DNA from: Tilletia caries | Taxonomy: Eukaryota; Basidiomycota; Exobasidiomycetes; Tilletiales; Tilletiaceae | Direction: 5' to 3' | Length of the DNA stretch: 64,000 bases | NCBI GenBank assembly: GCA_032718865.1 | Contig: JALUTQ010000005.1 | Span: 496,001 to 560,000, forward strand | In this document: piece after piece, positions 52,235 to 64,000 of the stretch | How the letters are laid out: every line of letters begins with the position of its first letter | Numbering within the stretch: the first letter of the stretch is position 1 | The notes under the pieces: generated by a model | Seen by the model: the letters and a program-made list of their open reading frames with translations, nothing else | What the model was told of the DNA's origin: nothing | Databases searched by the model: none | Position numbers and translations under genes: made by a program

Positions 52235-55200
52235 ATGACCAAGCCAACTTTCCTCGACAACATCCTCAATAGACCTGCCCAGTCATATGCCGAGCCTTCG
52301 TCGTCTTCCTCCACCACAGGCAAGAAGAGGAGCAAGGCGCGCGCCATGTCCGCAGGCGCATATCCATCTGATCTGCCCAACGCTCGTAAAGGACCAACCT
52401 CTCTCCTCAGCGGATCCATGTTCCAAGGCCAATCGTTGACCCAGACCTACAACCCTGACTATAGCACCCACCCTCCAACAAGACGGGCGGCTTCGATATC
52501 AGGCTGGAGCACAGCTTCCAGCATCTTCGGCCGCAAGAAGAAGAAGGATCGCAATTCAGTCATCGACATGTTCTCGGACGCCGGCAGCACCGTCGCTGGA
52601 AGCGCATATGGAGGCGGGGATGGGTATGGGTCTCGCAAGACCAAATGGTGGGAATCGGGTAGCAAATTCAGAAGAGGCGAGGGCCGCAAGACGGGTGCGC
52701 CTAGCATTGCCGACAGTGCCATGACCGAGCCACCAGATCGCAGCTACAATGATCGGTCCACAAAACGGTTCACCACGGCGTCCTCCGTCGCGGGCGCTCC
52801 CCCGAGTCATCGGCATTCCCACTACGACTCGACCAGTGGCTCGCAGTCTTTGCCTCGCAGAACGGCCATGAGCGACTACGGCGGCCCAGCGGCTTCGTCA
52901 TCGTCGCATCGCAGAACGAGGTCTAGCGTCAAGGACTCATCTTCTTCTGCGATGCCTCCGATGCCAGCCTACGATCCCTCCACCCTGAAAGCTCTGAACG
53001 AAAAGAGCAGAGCACTGGGACCCGTCGTGGCGCCGCTCGGTCAGCAACCTAAAGGCCTCGTCCAGAATTCTACCCGCGAAGGTCAGAATGCGTCGGCATC
53101 CACGACCTCCTTCCAAGGCGCGCTCGCATCCTCCGAGAAGGATCAGCCGCGTCGCCGCGCCTCGAGCGCTCTCGTACATGGCAACTCCAACGGGAACGTC
53201 GGCAGCACCGGCCGGGCGCACAAAAAGACGGGGTCGACAGACTGGCATGACTTCGTTGCGCAGATGAACAACAAGGACATCTCAAAGACCTGGGCCGCCC
53301 AGGACGCAGCTAACGCAGCAGTGAAACGGAATACGACCGCCCATCGTGTGGCCAAGGAGCTTCAGGCGGATGCACAGGCAGCTGCGAGTGCTGCCATGCA
53401 GAACAGACAGCATGCCATTGCGCCCACTTCGCTCGCCCAAGCTGCCGAGCAGATCATCGGCCAGACCTTGCCGATGGGATCGTTCGACGGACCGGGCGGC
53501 GCATACTCGGGCGAGCAAGCCTACCTTCGACAACAGGGGATTACAATCTTGCCGCCCGGTATCGAGCCCGGATCGTTGATCGTGACGGAGGCGCAGCTTC
53601 ACAGTCTTTCCAGGCCGATCTCGCCTGTTCCGTCATTTAGTCCGACTGCACGGCCTACCTCGCCTATGCGTCCCATGAGTCCAGGAATCGGTTCTCCCTA
53701 CGATGGTCGAGACACGCCTGCCACCGTCGCCTCGGTGGCCTCAGATGAGTATGCCACAGCCTCCGAGGCCTCTGATACTGAGGATCCCGCTCGAACGCAG
53801 GCAGTTGACGGGGAATCGTCCTCCGAAGAAGAAGAAGAATCTTCGGATGAAGACTCGCCGCTTGCCCTCGACCCTCTGGCCGAGGTGGACGAGGACAACT
53901 CGTCGAACGGTCATTCCAGTGTCCGTCAAGCAACGTACAGAAACAAAGAAATGCGTGCCCGGCCCAATAGGGCTGGTTACTCTGGACTGGCGCCTGGCTT
54001 GCACCCTTCCAGCGCCGTATTGGCGCCAGTTGCAACTGTCGCCTCCGCCGTCGGTCCCAAGTTTGCAAACATATTGACAAAGAGCACGACGTGGGATGCC
54101 CCTGCTCCTCCCGCTCCCGTGCCTGTTCCTGTACCCGCATTGGCGCTGGCGTCGACCGACAAAGGCAAGGGGAAAGCACGCGCCATCGACGAGCACGATG
54201 ACCATGCCCAGGCCACCCCGCAACGCGTCAAGTCGGGGAAGCGTGGTGCTGTGCCGATCGTGAACCCCAACTTGCCGTCGCCACAGGCGAACCGGCCCGT
54301 GCCTGCTCCGCCGCCACCGCGCCGTCCTTCGGACGACCTGCAGGTGCCGAGTATCGAGGTCAGCTCACCCGCTTCGAGCCGCGATGCCGCCTTGAGAGCG
54401 AATTCTGGGGTCGACTCGATCCCGCCAACGCCCCCGGCGAAGGAAGTCTCCATGTTTCCGAGCACTGGCGTGGACGGAGCGGAGGAGGACAGCGACGACA
54501 GCGAGAGCGCAGATGATGAAGAAGATGAAACCGAGGGAGGTAGCGACGACGATGCACAGAGCGATGATTCGGACGAGACGATCGATGATAACAGCAAGGC
54601 GGCTCAGCCGGACGCTGCGAGTGCTTTGATACGCGCACGCCAAAGTCTCCAAACCGGCAACGGCGCCCCTTCTGTGCGTCGCAATAATACCGTCTCATTC
54701 GGCGCGGCTAGTGACGACGAGCGCGAATCGGTGCGCTCTACTTCCCGCCAATCGGTGAAGCCTCCGACGATCCAACGTCGGCTGAGCGACCTCAGTTTGG
54801 GCAACTCGTTCCGAATGAGCATGATCCTTCGCGGAGACCAGACTCCCGGCTCTCGGAGCCAGCGAGCAGCGAGCAGTCTCCGAATCCCGATTGGAGCCAA
54901 CGACTCTGACTCGGATGGCGAGGCGAATGTGTCTTCAGACGACGACGGCGACGAAGATCTCAAGCGCCGCGCTCAGGCTGAGCAGGACCGACTGCGTAAC
55001 ATGAAAGTCGGCGAAGACTTCTTCGGACCCGATCTCAACTCGCTCCTGGACAAGCTCAACAACACGGACTGGGATAGCGCCGTCGCGAGCAACGCGATTG
55101 ACAAGTACGACCTTGACACCAAGTCGACCGAGCCTGAGAGGGTGTTGGTCGGCAAGACGGCTGATGAGCGCGCTGCGCTGGACGCGCAGGACCGGATCAA

Positions 55201-58200
55201 CGGTGTTCGTCGCGCCCAGCTCGAGCGGCGCGAGTCGGACGCGCTCGCCTCTGACGCCGCTAGTGTGGTGCCGTCCGTTGCTGCGCTCTGGCTGATGAAC
55301 CAAGAAGAAGACAGTGCAGTGGAACCCGAACGTATTATCCCGGCTTCTTCAGTCACCGCAACTCCTACCAAGGCGGCAAGCAAGTCGCGCTACGGCTCTC
55401 TTTTCGCGTCTCCACATGATAAGGTCGAAAACGAGGACACAGCATCGTCATCGCCAAGAAAGGCCAGCATCTTGGACCGGGCGCCCTTCCAACGGAAGAG
55501 GAGGCCAGGCGCTGTGAAGGAGGCCGCCGAGGCCGCTGCTGCTGCTTCGTCTTCCTTCAACCGGGGACATGTGCGTTCGAGTTCGGCTGCGAGTGGCTCT
55601 AGTGCTGGTGCGAACCAGGCCGAGGACGACGCACTCAAGGCGACGTTGGCGGGGACGGCGTTGTTCTACGGCACGACTGCGAACAAGACGCTCAAGGTTG
55701 AGGAGACGCCGGTGGCCGAGGACAAGTCGACTGCGGTGCCCGAAGCCGCGGCGGCGGCGGCGGCAGCGGATGTCAAGGAAGTTCCTGAGAGTTCCGCTTC
55801 CAAAACGGAGTTTGTGACACCCTCGTCGAGCTTTGGGACAGTCAAGAGCGACGAGGTTCTGGCGAACAACGTGTTGACTTCGTCCGACTCTGCTCCGTCG
55901 GCTCTCGGCAAGCTGAGCACGGGCTCCAGCTCAGTGTCTGACACAAGTGACGTCAAGAAGACGGCTTCCTCCTCGGTCGCGGTGCCTGTTGCTTCCAGCA
56001 AGAGTGGCACCTCCAAGCCTCTCACCTCGGCGATGAAGAAGCCGCAAGCTGCCAGGCCGCTCTCGCTGGCCGACTCGCTCATGTCATTCTCGTCGATCAA
56101 GAAATCGTCCTCCCTCGACACGCCCAAGAAGAAGGTCACCACGATTGCCTCCTCGAGCGCGAGTCGGAAGGAGAGCGACGAGGATGACAGCTCGGCGGGT
56201 GAAGAGGATCAAGCATCAGTGAAGTCGGATAGGCGTAAAGTTGCTACTGCCACGGCGGCTCCTGCTGCTGCTCCCCCGTCGGCCTGGGCCGGTCGTCAGG
56301 GGAAAGTCGCCAAGAGCGAACGCAAAGCGGAGCGAAGTGCGAAGGCCAAGCAAGCGGCCGAGGCGGCTGCGGAGGCTAAAGCGGTTGCTGAGGCGCAAGC
56401 CGCGGCGGAGAAGGCCCAGGCGGCAGCAATCAAGGCTAAAAACAAGGAGGAGAAGAAGAAGAAGAAGTCGGCTTCGAAGGGCAAGGAAGTCACTCCCGCC
56501 ACTACGATCGAGCCGGCGTCTACTGCTTCTCAAGAGATTCAAGTCAGTGTGGAGGTGCCGGCTCCCCCTGGTGGCCAAGAGCACACTGTGACTGTCACCG
56601 TCGCACCAAAGCCACAACCAGCCAAGGCCGCGGCACCGACACTGCAGGCTCTGGAGGGCTCTCTCCAGCCTGTGCCCGAGACCGCGTCTCCCGCTGTGGT
56701 GCCCGCTTCGGTTGCCTCAAGCTCGACTGGCGACGCGCCGGGAACCCTGAACCCTCCGCTTTCGGACATGTGGTCGGACCAGAGTGCGGTAAGCACGTCG
56801 ATCACTACCCCCGGCCCTGCCGACTCCTTCGTGAGCAGGCAGAGCGATCTCTCCCCTGGGCTGCATCACGTGGCTGATGTTATCGAATCGCAGGTTCGCG
56901 CGGGTGAGCTGGCAGCTGAAGGCTCGCAGCAAGACACGACTGAGTTTGCCCAAAATGTGGACAAGAAGCTGCCCTTGCCGCCTGCACCGGAGTTCAATGA
57001 GTCGTCGCAGGTTCCCATCGAGGACCGTACACCGTTGGCAAGACCGATGGCACCTTCTGCCATTGGTGTCAATCTGGTCCCACCGACGCCTCCGGCACAA
57101 GACATGGGTGCTTCGCCCTTGTTTGGCAACTACAAGCAGGCTATGCCAACCGTGGAAGACGCAGCGGAAGGAAACGGCGCATACGCACCTGCGATGCAGC
57201 GGAGCTCGTCGAGTCGGTCCAGCGGGCGCACACATATCAGCGTCGGCCTTCCCGCTGGCCTTGTCGCACAGACGGTGGCCAAGAGCGGCGAGAAGAAGAT
57301 GCGCAGCGCCAAGATTCCCGGACTGGACGCTCTTGATATGTCTTCGGGCCCAAAGCATCCCAACTTCCCGCAATCTCTTGTCCCACTTCCGCCAACGGTC
57401 GGTGACGGTGTTTACCTTGAGCCCGGCTTGTCCTCTCTGACATTGCCGAACGTCAGCGATGCGCGGTCCGCCACGGGCTCCGACTCTCCCAATACTGCCT
57501 CGCCCGCCGCGAGTCAATCGGGTCGGTCCGCAACATCATCAGCTGTGTCCCGATCTTCACGCACATCGTCGGCCCTGCGCTTCCAGCTCGCCATGAACCA
57601 ATCTCCAGCACGTGGCAGCCCGAGCTTTAGCGAGCGCGGGCCTCACATGGCGGCCATTGATGAGTGGGAGTCCAGCGCCTCTCCATATGGCAATGGGCTG
57701 CCTGGTCCGCTCAGCGCGTACCCGCCGTTGCCTGCCGCGGCACTCACGAGAAGCTCGGCTTCTCTGAGCCAGGGTCAGTCGCCCATGGTTGTGCGCCAGG
57801 CACCGCTAGGTGCACCAGCCAATCACTTCCTGGAATCCGGCTCGCCAGGACGTCGGCTCAGTTTTGACGCCGGACCGTTGGCAAATCCGCCCACCGAAGG
57901 CGGGTCCGTGATTGGCTCGTCGTATGCGCTCAGTGTTGCGCCGTCTGCCACAAGTCTGCCGTTCCCTTCCGCCAACCCGTCGGTGTACCGTCCGAGCAAA
58001 GACCCGTCTAAGCTGAGCAACAAGATCGATGATGCTCTCTACGGCCGGTCGACGATGCAGACGGTGAACATCATCAGTGGATCATTCCGGACCAAGTCCA
58101 GCCGGAAGGCGGCGAGCTCTTCTGGCCATGGACTTGCGCGGGATGATGCTTCCATCCGAAGCAGCATCGAAATCCCCGCCCATCTGCGGGACGAGATTGG

Positions 58201-59345
58201 TCAGTCCACCATGGCGCTTTCGGCACATACACCACCTCCACGCAAGGTCGGCTCGTCGCAGGTGCTCGTGCAGGTCATCGCGGTCGCGATCGACGAGATG
58301 GACCGACTCATCGTGCAGGACCGGATCAGAGGCGGAAAAGGCTTCGGGTTCGTACCTGGACGTAGCTTCTGTGGGCGAATTATGGAATGTGGCTGGGATG
58401 TTAAACACCTCAAGAAGGGTACCATCATCTTTGGTATGCAAGACGGAAGCAAGGTGAGAGAGAGCTGAAGATCATTTTTCTACACTAAAGCTGTAGGTTG
58501 TTTCCTGACCTCTTGCTTTCATTGCATCCTCGTCAGTGCGGTGCTCTTGCCGAGTTTATGACGATCGACGCTGCATACGTGTGCAAGGCGCCCGAGGACT
58601 GCCTGACAACGGAGCAAATCTCGGCTCTCCCTGCCGCCGGTCTACTCTCCCATGAGATTGTGACGACGTACTGCAGCCAGCTGGAACGTGGTTCCCGCGT
58701 CCTGATTCTCAACGCACACGACGGAATCGGCCTGCTCGTCATGCAGCAGAGCGTTGAATTGGGTCTCATCATCGTGGCTCAGTGTCCCACTGCGGTCTCG
58801 GACGGTGTAGCCGTGTGCCAAGCAAACGGCGCCCAGGAAGTGGTTGTCGGCGAGCCTCTTTGGGCGATCAACTCTCTGCACGAGTCCAGCTTCGACTTGG
58901 TGAGTTCTCAGTCGTACATACGTGGAACACCCTGACTCTTCACTAATCAACTATTCTCATCCCTCCCCCAAAGGTCGTGGATACCGTCGGTGGCCGTCGC
59001 ATCTACGATGCCTCACGCCGCGTCCTGGCCACCAAGGGCCACTTCGCAACGTGCTTCGGCGACGAGCACGGTTCCGCCAGTCCCAATCTCAAATCCCACA
59101 TGCGCAGCCTGCGCCGCGCCTTCTTCAAGAAGGACAAGAAGAACATCGGCTACGAGTGGATCGGCAACCTCACTGCTGAAGACTGCAGGGAAGCGCTCGA
59201 GTCAGTTAAACAGGCCGCTGAGCGTGGAGACATTTGTCCTCGGTTGAGCAGTATTCTGCCGTTCGAAGACGCCGTTCGGGCGTTTGACCCGGTCCTTCGT
59301 GGCGCCGATCAGGAACCTGGTGCTGTTGTGGTTCGAGTCTCTTGA
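52235..59345 (+). CDS. Very large protein with a C-terminal medium-chain dehydrogenase/reductase-like domain
   Basis: Exons 52235-58453, 58537-58899 and 58974-59345 give 2317 residues. About the first 1,980 residues are Ser/Ala/Pro-rich and mostly disordered, with acidic runs (SSSEEEEESSDEDSPLALDP, residues 525-550; EEDEEDSDDSES-type at about 750), an Ala/Lys/Glu helical stretch (SERKAERSAKAKQAAEAAAE, about 1365-1430) and SP-rich repeats. The last about 330 residues form a complete MDR fold: GroES-like part (QVLVQVIAVAIDEMDRLIVQ, FGFVPGRSFCGRIMECG) and Rossmann part with nucleotide loop VLILNAHDGIGLLVMQQSVE and VVDTVGGRRIYDASRRVL. The zinc ligands GHE and the Cys lobe are absent, as in quinone-reductase or yeast Ast1-like members. 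Function unknown; yeast Ast1 helps sort the plasma-membrane ATPase, an analogy only. Both splice junctions rebuild the fold. Confidence 0.82.
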
Positions 59346-60093
59346 TCTGCCCACCACAAACACACACACACCCTCTCTTTTCAACTGCCTCGAGAAGATA
59401 TCAATGCCTGCGCCTCCTCGAGCCCGATCCTGTTCCGGCGGCATCGGCGATACCCCCCTTTCGAGTTCCAGCGGTGAGGCTGGGTTTTGGTCAACCTCCC
59501 AACGAATATATACTAGACCCACGCGCGCACTACAAGGACGAAGGTCAACCGGTTCAGGTCTCGCCCATCTATACACGGAAAGAGGCTACCTTTCACCTTC
59601 GCTTCCACAAATCGACTTTTTTTTCTCCAGCTCGTCGTCGCGCCAAGGACCCCAGGCCGATCGCGACCCACCCACTTTCAAGCTCCAGCCCAACTTCAAC
59701 ACAACCACATGTCTCTTAGACACGTTATACACGCTCGTTGGCCTAAGTTTCCCCTTTTATACTCTTTACTTTCCTTCTTTGCTCTTCTACTACTCCTTCC
59801 TCGTATCTAAACTTCTCTGCACAACGGTACCTTTTAACTTGCTCCAGCTGCCTCTTTCTTCCCCCCAACCCCCCTTATAGTACTGTCCAGATCCTACTCT
59901 TGAACTGGGCTCGCAACTTATACAAATCGATTCAACCCTCTCAGCGCCTGAGCCTGGACTCCACTGTGTGCACAAGAAGCGTGTGTGATCGATTGATTGT
60001 GATCCCCCTGATAGACAAGTATTAATAGCAAGGGGTGCGGCTATGCACTTCCTTCCTCGCATCGGAACCCCCCCCCCCCCCTCGGTTTGGGAC
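59346..60093. other. Convergent 3' flanks
   Basis: 748 bp between the stop codons of the large gene and the transporter. TATATAC at about 59506 and a run of 11-12 C at about 60068-60079 are present. The stretch 59590-59870 is pyrimidine-rich. No gene seen. Confidence 0.45.
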
Positions 60094-62783
60094 TCACTCA
60101 TACCACCCATTCCCCGTCTGCTCCACTCCGGCCGTCGACCATCCGTCCATGTCGGCCTCTTCCTCGCGCCGCCGCCTCCGTTCGGCTTCTTCCGGGCTCA
60201 GGACCTCCTCCGTCTCCCGCGTTCTTGTTGTGGAAGAAGGAGGGAACGTCGACTGGTTGGATCGTTTACTTCCTCCTCCACCACGTTGTTGTCGTTGTTG
60301 TGGTGGTTCGTCCTCGTCTTCGCCATTCTCGGCATCGCGGTCGAAGATCTCGGTGTACTCGCCCCGATGGCGGAGGTTCGCACTCTCCGTGCCTCCATAC
60401 GAGCTCGCGCCTTCGCCTCCCTCCATCGCGCCAGAATGCCCGCCCGACGAAGGCGAATGGATGTTGAGTCGATATTTGAGCCAGTTGTAGAGCACGATAC
60501 CCAAAATGGTGATGCAGAGGCCGGTGACGTTGATCGGCGTCAGCTCGTCGCCAAATATGGTCGAAGCCAGGATGATCGTGGACACTTCTTTGAAGATGCC
60601 GGCGACGGAGAGGGTGACCACGGAAGTTCGCTGGATGAGCCTGCCCCCAGAAGAAGAAAGAAACGCCAAAAGCTGTCAGTGGGATGACCATGCCCGCATA
60701 CAGAGAGAAAGCTCACTGGGAAAAACTCACGCAAACTCGCTAAGATGCATACAAAACGCCAACACGCCCGGAGCAGTAACAAGCCCCAACGTCTTCAAAC
60801 TAGCCGCCCCATCCCGAAAATGCCGACTCCTCAACACGACCCTCCAATCCTCCATCACCATGCTCGCCACCGCCATCGAGACGGCCATGACGGGCGCGAG
60901 CCAGAAGATGGTCGCGATCGGGTTGCGCGCCATGCCCATCCCGCCATTCGCATTCTTGCGGCCGTCGAGGAGCATTTGGGCGAGCGCCCAGCGGAGACCG
61001 CCCATTACGGAGGCGGTCAGGACTTCGATGGCGCCGACGAGGACGAATTGCGTTTCGGCCGCGACCATCATGATGACCTAAAAGAAACAGGAGATAGGAG
61101 AGGTAGAGGTAGAGATTTCAATAAAGGGGGTCAAGATGGCCGGTCGCGACCCTTGTGGTCTACCATCTCCAGCTTCTGTTTTATGTGGAATCAAAAAACG
61201 CACGCCTATTGTGATAAGTCCTATGATGCCGATGAGGCTTAATCGAACCTTTTCCAGTCGGAGGACGAAGGCAAAGAAGAGGACGAATGCGAGATTGGAT
61301 GATTTGCACATGGCTGTTGGCGGGCGTCAGGAGATTTGGGGGTGCGTGCCGCGAGTCAGTCCTCTGCTTCGGACACGAGCATAGGAGATTCTCACTCACT
61401 ATAGAATGTAAGAGTGATGGTCTTCAGACTTAGATTAGATAGGCCGACGTCCAGGGCCGTGGCCACACCACAAGGAACGACCTTCGTCCTTACCGAGCCA
61501 GGAAAAGGAAGAGAGTCATCAGCTCAAAAATCATACCTACTTGTCAAAGGAAAAGATGCTCACCCCCATTCAGCCACGGTGGGACGTTCCCTCCGACCGT
61601 TGGGCCTTTTTGCGACCAGTTGCCGTTCGAATATACATAATGCTGATGCTGAGAGAATGGCCTGGACGATCATATGGAAGCAAGTGACGAAGAGCGGGTA
61701 TGCAAAGTCGTAGTGCTTCTTGTCGAACCTGTGCGCAAGAGAGATGGGTTCAGTATTCAGTGAGAGCCTTCATAGAAGCTCAGACCCAATTCAGAAAAAG
61801 GGGAACTCACATCCACTTGTTGTATAAGCTGATGAGAGTAGAAAAGAGATCTGTAGGGTGGCATTTGCAGGCCAGTTTAGCGATGGGTCCAGGAATAGGT
61901 CAAAGCCGACTGGCTGTGCGAAGAACGCGAAACAGGTAAAAAGGAACTCACACCAGCTGGCGATGAGCAATAGATTGAGGGCCGCCGACCGCCAATATGC
62001 TCTTCTTCGCTCCTGAACGGTCCGACCTGTAAGACCGCCTCCCGGTAGCTGGGACGCCCCACCAAAGCCAAAAGCGCCCTGCAGCTCCGCAGCCGCGCTG
62101 TCCGTCCTCGACAGCCTGCGCGATGAAGCCGGAGTGAGCTCGACCTCATCGATGCCGTCGTCATGGTCGTCGTCGTCGTCGGCATGACTGCTTCCCGACA
62201 GCGATTTGCCGGAGTTACGGGGCATTTGGTGTGATGATGAATGTGGACGAGAGTTCAGGTGTATGGAGGCTGATGAGGAGCCTGGTCGGAGCGGCTGGGT
62301 CTCTTCGATGCTCTGGCGGGAATAAGGCAGGTTGTCCGCGGGGAGGCCGACGGGTGTGCTCCTGCCGGAGGTAGAATCGCGGGCTTTGGAGGTGGAGAAG
62401 AAGAGGGCGTGTTTGGTCTTGCTGCTTCGTCCTGCGCGATTGGCACTGAGCTGATTGACCGCGCTGCCACTGCCGCTGCCGCCGTTGTGTTCGGTGTCGT
62501 CGTGGATATCATAGGAGGCTGCGGAATCGGACAGACTGGAGTCGAGGGAAGGCGTCGGGAGATGAGATTGTGGGTTGCTGTAGCTCGGGCCCGGTGCTGG
62601 CGCGGACTTCTTGGAGGATGTTGATACGGCCGACGCTGTTGAGCGTACGCTGTATGCGATGGGCGAGGGCGGGTGTTGTTCGTCCCCCGAGGCGGTGCTG
62701 GAGGCTGGCTTGGGCGGGTAGCCTGAGGGGATGGAGGAGGAGGAGGGCGAGGGCGAGTTGGTGAGGGTGAGCGCGGTGGCCAT
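60094..62783 (-). CDS. SLC35C2-like nucleotide-sugar/triose-phosphate transporter family protein
   Basis: Seven exons (62783-61952, 61850-61811, 61728-61564, 61488-61400, 61313-61204, 61077-60731, 60640-60094) give 709 residues. A disordered Ser-rich N-terminus of about 260 residues precedes the membrane domain: RSAALNLLLIASWYLFSTLI then SLYNKWMFDKKHYDFAYPLF; VTCFHMIVQAILSASAL; KVVPCGVATALDVGLSNLSL; the TITLTFYTMCKSSNLAFVLF motif; LIGIIGLITIGVIMMVAAET; GGLRWALAQMLL; then three further helices to SVAGIFKEVSTIILASTIFG and GLCITILGIVLYNWLKYRL. The KSSNLAFVLFFAF and GGLRWALAQ motifs are typical of the SLC35C2/YML038C group (Golgi or ER). One donor is GTGCGT (61203). The C-terminal tail is acidic and cytosolic. 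Substrate cannot be told from sequence. It diverges from the GET2-like gene over 272 bp. Confidence 0.88.
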
Positions 62784-63055
62784 TCCTGATTAGTTCTTGA
62801 TAGTACACTGTGTATAGACTGGGGAGAGAGCGAGGAGCGCGGGCCAGGCAGTGTCGAGCACGAAGGCAGGGGAGCCAGGAGTGGGGCAGTGGGGAGAAGG
62901 AGGTGGTGGAACAGAAGAGCAGGCAGAGCGAAAGCGAGAAGCATTCCTTCCTCTTCCTTGCATCGCCCTCAGCATCACACAGACGACCACCAGCTCGCTC
63001 TGCATACACACACTCTCCCTCTCACTCACTCTCCCCCTCAGCGTCGCGCACGGCC
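62784..63055. promoter_or_regulatory. Divergent promoter region, transporter and GET2-like gene
   Basis: 272 bp between the two ATGs, with CT-rich leader sequence before 63056 (CTCTCCCTCTCACTCACTCTCCCC) and no obvious TATA box. Confidence 0.5.
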
Positions 63056-64000
63056 ATGGCAGACGAACCACAGCAGCCAGCAGCAGCAGCAGCCGCAGCC
63101 ACGACGGAGGCCCCAGCTTCCAACCCAACCTCCGGCACCAGCACGCCCACCCCAGCCGACGCAGCCAAGGCCCGTCGCGAAGCACGCAAGGCCAAGATCC
63201 TCGGCTCCGGCTCAGACCGTCTGGCCCGCATCACACGTACCGGACGCGGTGGGGAGGCCGAGATGCTCTACCCGTCCAGCCCACCCTCCATCAGCCGCGC
63301 ACGGTCGTCCTCTGTTCTTGATGACGAACCGCTCGGGGCACCTTTGGCTGCGGCCAGTCAGTACGACGATCCCGTTGATGTCGGACCGGGAGGACCAGGT
63401 GGACCAGGACCAGGAGGGGAGGTAGGAGGATTCGGTGGCTTTGGCGGATTTGGAGGTGGTGAGGGCGGCGGCTTCGATATCGGATCCATGATGGCCCGGC
63501 TCCAGCAACAGGCAGGCGGCGACGGGGAGGGAGGAGGCATGCCCTTCGACATCAACCAGCTTCTCGCCGCAGCGGGAATCGCACCCCCGGGCGGCGATGG
63601 ATCCGGAATGCCACCTCAGGCTGGCTCGGGGAAGCCTGGCCAACAAGGAGGAGCGGCAGGCCGGACCTCGCTCGACAAGACCTTCGACCTCCTCCGAGCC
63701 CTCACAATGATCGCCATCGCCTTCTTCGCCGTCAGCTCGCTCTTCTCCCGCCCGAGCTCTTCTAGCTTCGAAAAGCAAGGCATCGTCAACAGCCAAGACG
63801 ACCACCAAGCTCATCTGCTCCAACGCTGGGCCTCGCTCGCCTATCGCAAGCCGGCCGAGTGGGAATCTCAATTCTTCCAAATGGAGTCCTTCGGATTCAC
63901 ATCCTCCACCGTCCCCATCTTCTGGCTCTTCATCTCCGTCGAGATCGCCCTCCAGAGCACCCGGATCCTCCTCTTCCGGAACAGGCCCGCTCCCCCCTCC
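63056..64000 (+). CDS. GET2: GET2-like subunit of the tail-anchored protein insertion complex (cut by right edge)
   Basis: Open from ATG 63056 to the window end, at least 315 residues. The N-terminal Ala/Pro-rich region leads to a basic motif AKARREARKAKILGSGSDRL then ARITRTGRG, closely matching the Get3-binding RERR-KILG-RLxRI motif of Get2/CAML. A Gly/Pro-rich linker follows, with helices (IGSMMARLQQQ, PFDINQLLAAAGI). Two hydrophobic segments are seen: LDKTFDLLRALTMIAIAFFA then VSSLF, and STVPIFWLFISVEIALQSTR then ILLF; a third is expected beyond the edge. In yeast Get1/Get2 receive tail-anchored proteins from Get3 at the ER. The linker is longer than in yeast. Confidence rests mainly on the basic motif and helix order. 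Confidence 0.78.
   Translation, partial: MADEPQQPAAAAAAATTEAPASNPTSGTSTPTPADAAKARREARKAKILGSGSDRLARITRTGRGGEAEMLYPSSPPSISRARSSSVLDDEPLGAPLAAASQYDDPVDVGPGGPGGPGPGGEVGGFGGFGGFGGGEGGGFDIGSMMARLQQQAGGDGEGGGMPFDINQLLAAAGIAPPGGDGSGMPPQAGSGKPGQQGGAAGRTSLDKTFDLLRALTMIAIAFFAVSSLFSRPSSSSFEKQGIVNSQDDHQAHLLQRWASLAYRKPAEWESQFFQMESFGFTSSTVPIFWLFISVEIALQSTRILLFRNRPAPPS

Overview
This is fungal nuclear DNA. Genes have short GT-AG introns (about 45-110 bp, mostly GTGAGT/GTACGT donors), Ser/Pro/Gly-rich disordered regions, high coding GC and a fungal gene set (EXG1, TAH18, MIC60, FMP25, AIM34, GET2-like). Intron density and composition suggest a basidiomycete, perhaps Ustilaginomycotina; that placement is inference. 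All gene models below come from reading frames, splice signals and remembered family motifs; nothing was searched or aligned by computer.

The window has two parts. The left part (about 3.7-27.7 kb) is an accessory, repeat-rich island. It holds a 645-bp MITE with a 10-bp target duplication (3940-4584), a decayed threonine dehydratase (ILV1) pseudogene, a small coiled-coil gene made partly by exon-intron duplication, and the intact diflavin reductase TAH18. Next comes a 10.9-kb Mutator-like element (MULE; 11207-22121) with GC-palindromic terminal inverted repeats and a perfect 9-bp target duplication. It carries a SWIM-domain MULE transposase, an upstream Ulp1/C48-like cysteine peptidase and at least one unrecognised multi-exon gene, all on the minus strand. 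Beyond it lie three diverged copies of an unrecognised gene segment and a second, unrelated 699-bp MITE (25697-26395) packed with CGGAGCACGGAGT-type repeats.

The left edge (ESA1-like N-terminus, EXG1) and the right part (27.7-64 kb) are ordinary gene-dense chromosome: a WW-domain protein, a MutY DNA glycosylase, MIC60 (cristae junctions), SNF8/VPS22 (ESCRT-II), SRP receptor beta, a lipase-like serine hydrolase, FMP25 (RCC1-repeat mitochondrial protein), glyoxalase II, an AIM34-like SAP-domain mitochondrial protein, a coiled-coil protein, a 2317-residue protein ending in a medium-chain dehydrogenase fold, an SLC35C2-like transporter and a GET2-like protein cut by the right edge. Several of these serve mitochondria or the ER, but neighbours are functionally mixed, as is usual in fungi, and no biosynthetic cluster is evident.

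I saw no tRNA, rRNA or CRISPR. The most notable system is the TIR- and TSD-bounded MULE carrying a Ulp1-like peptidase, inserted about 160 bp upstream of the TAH18 start codon.
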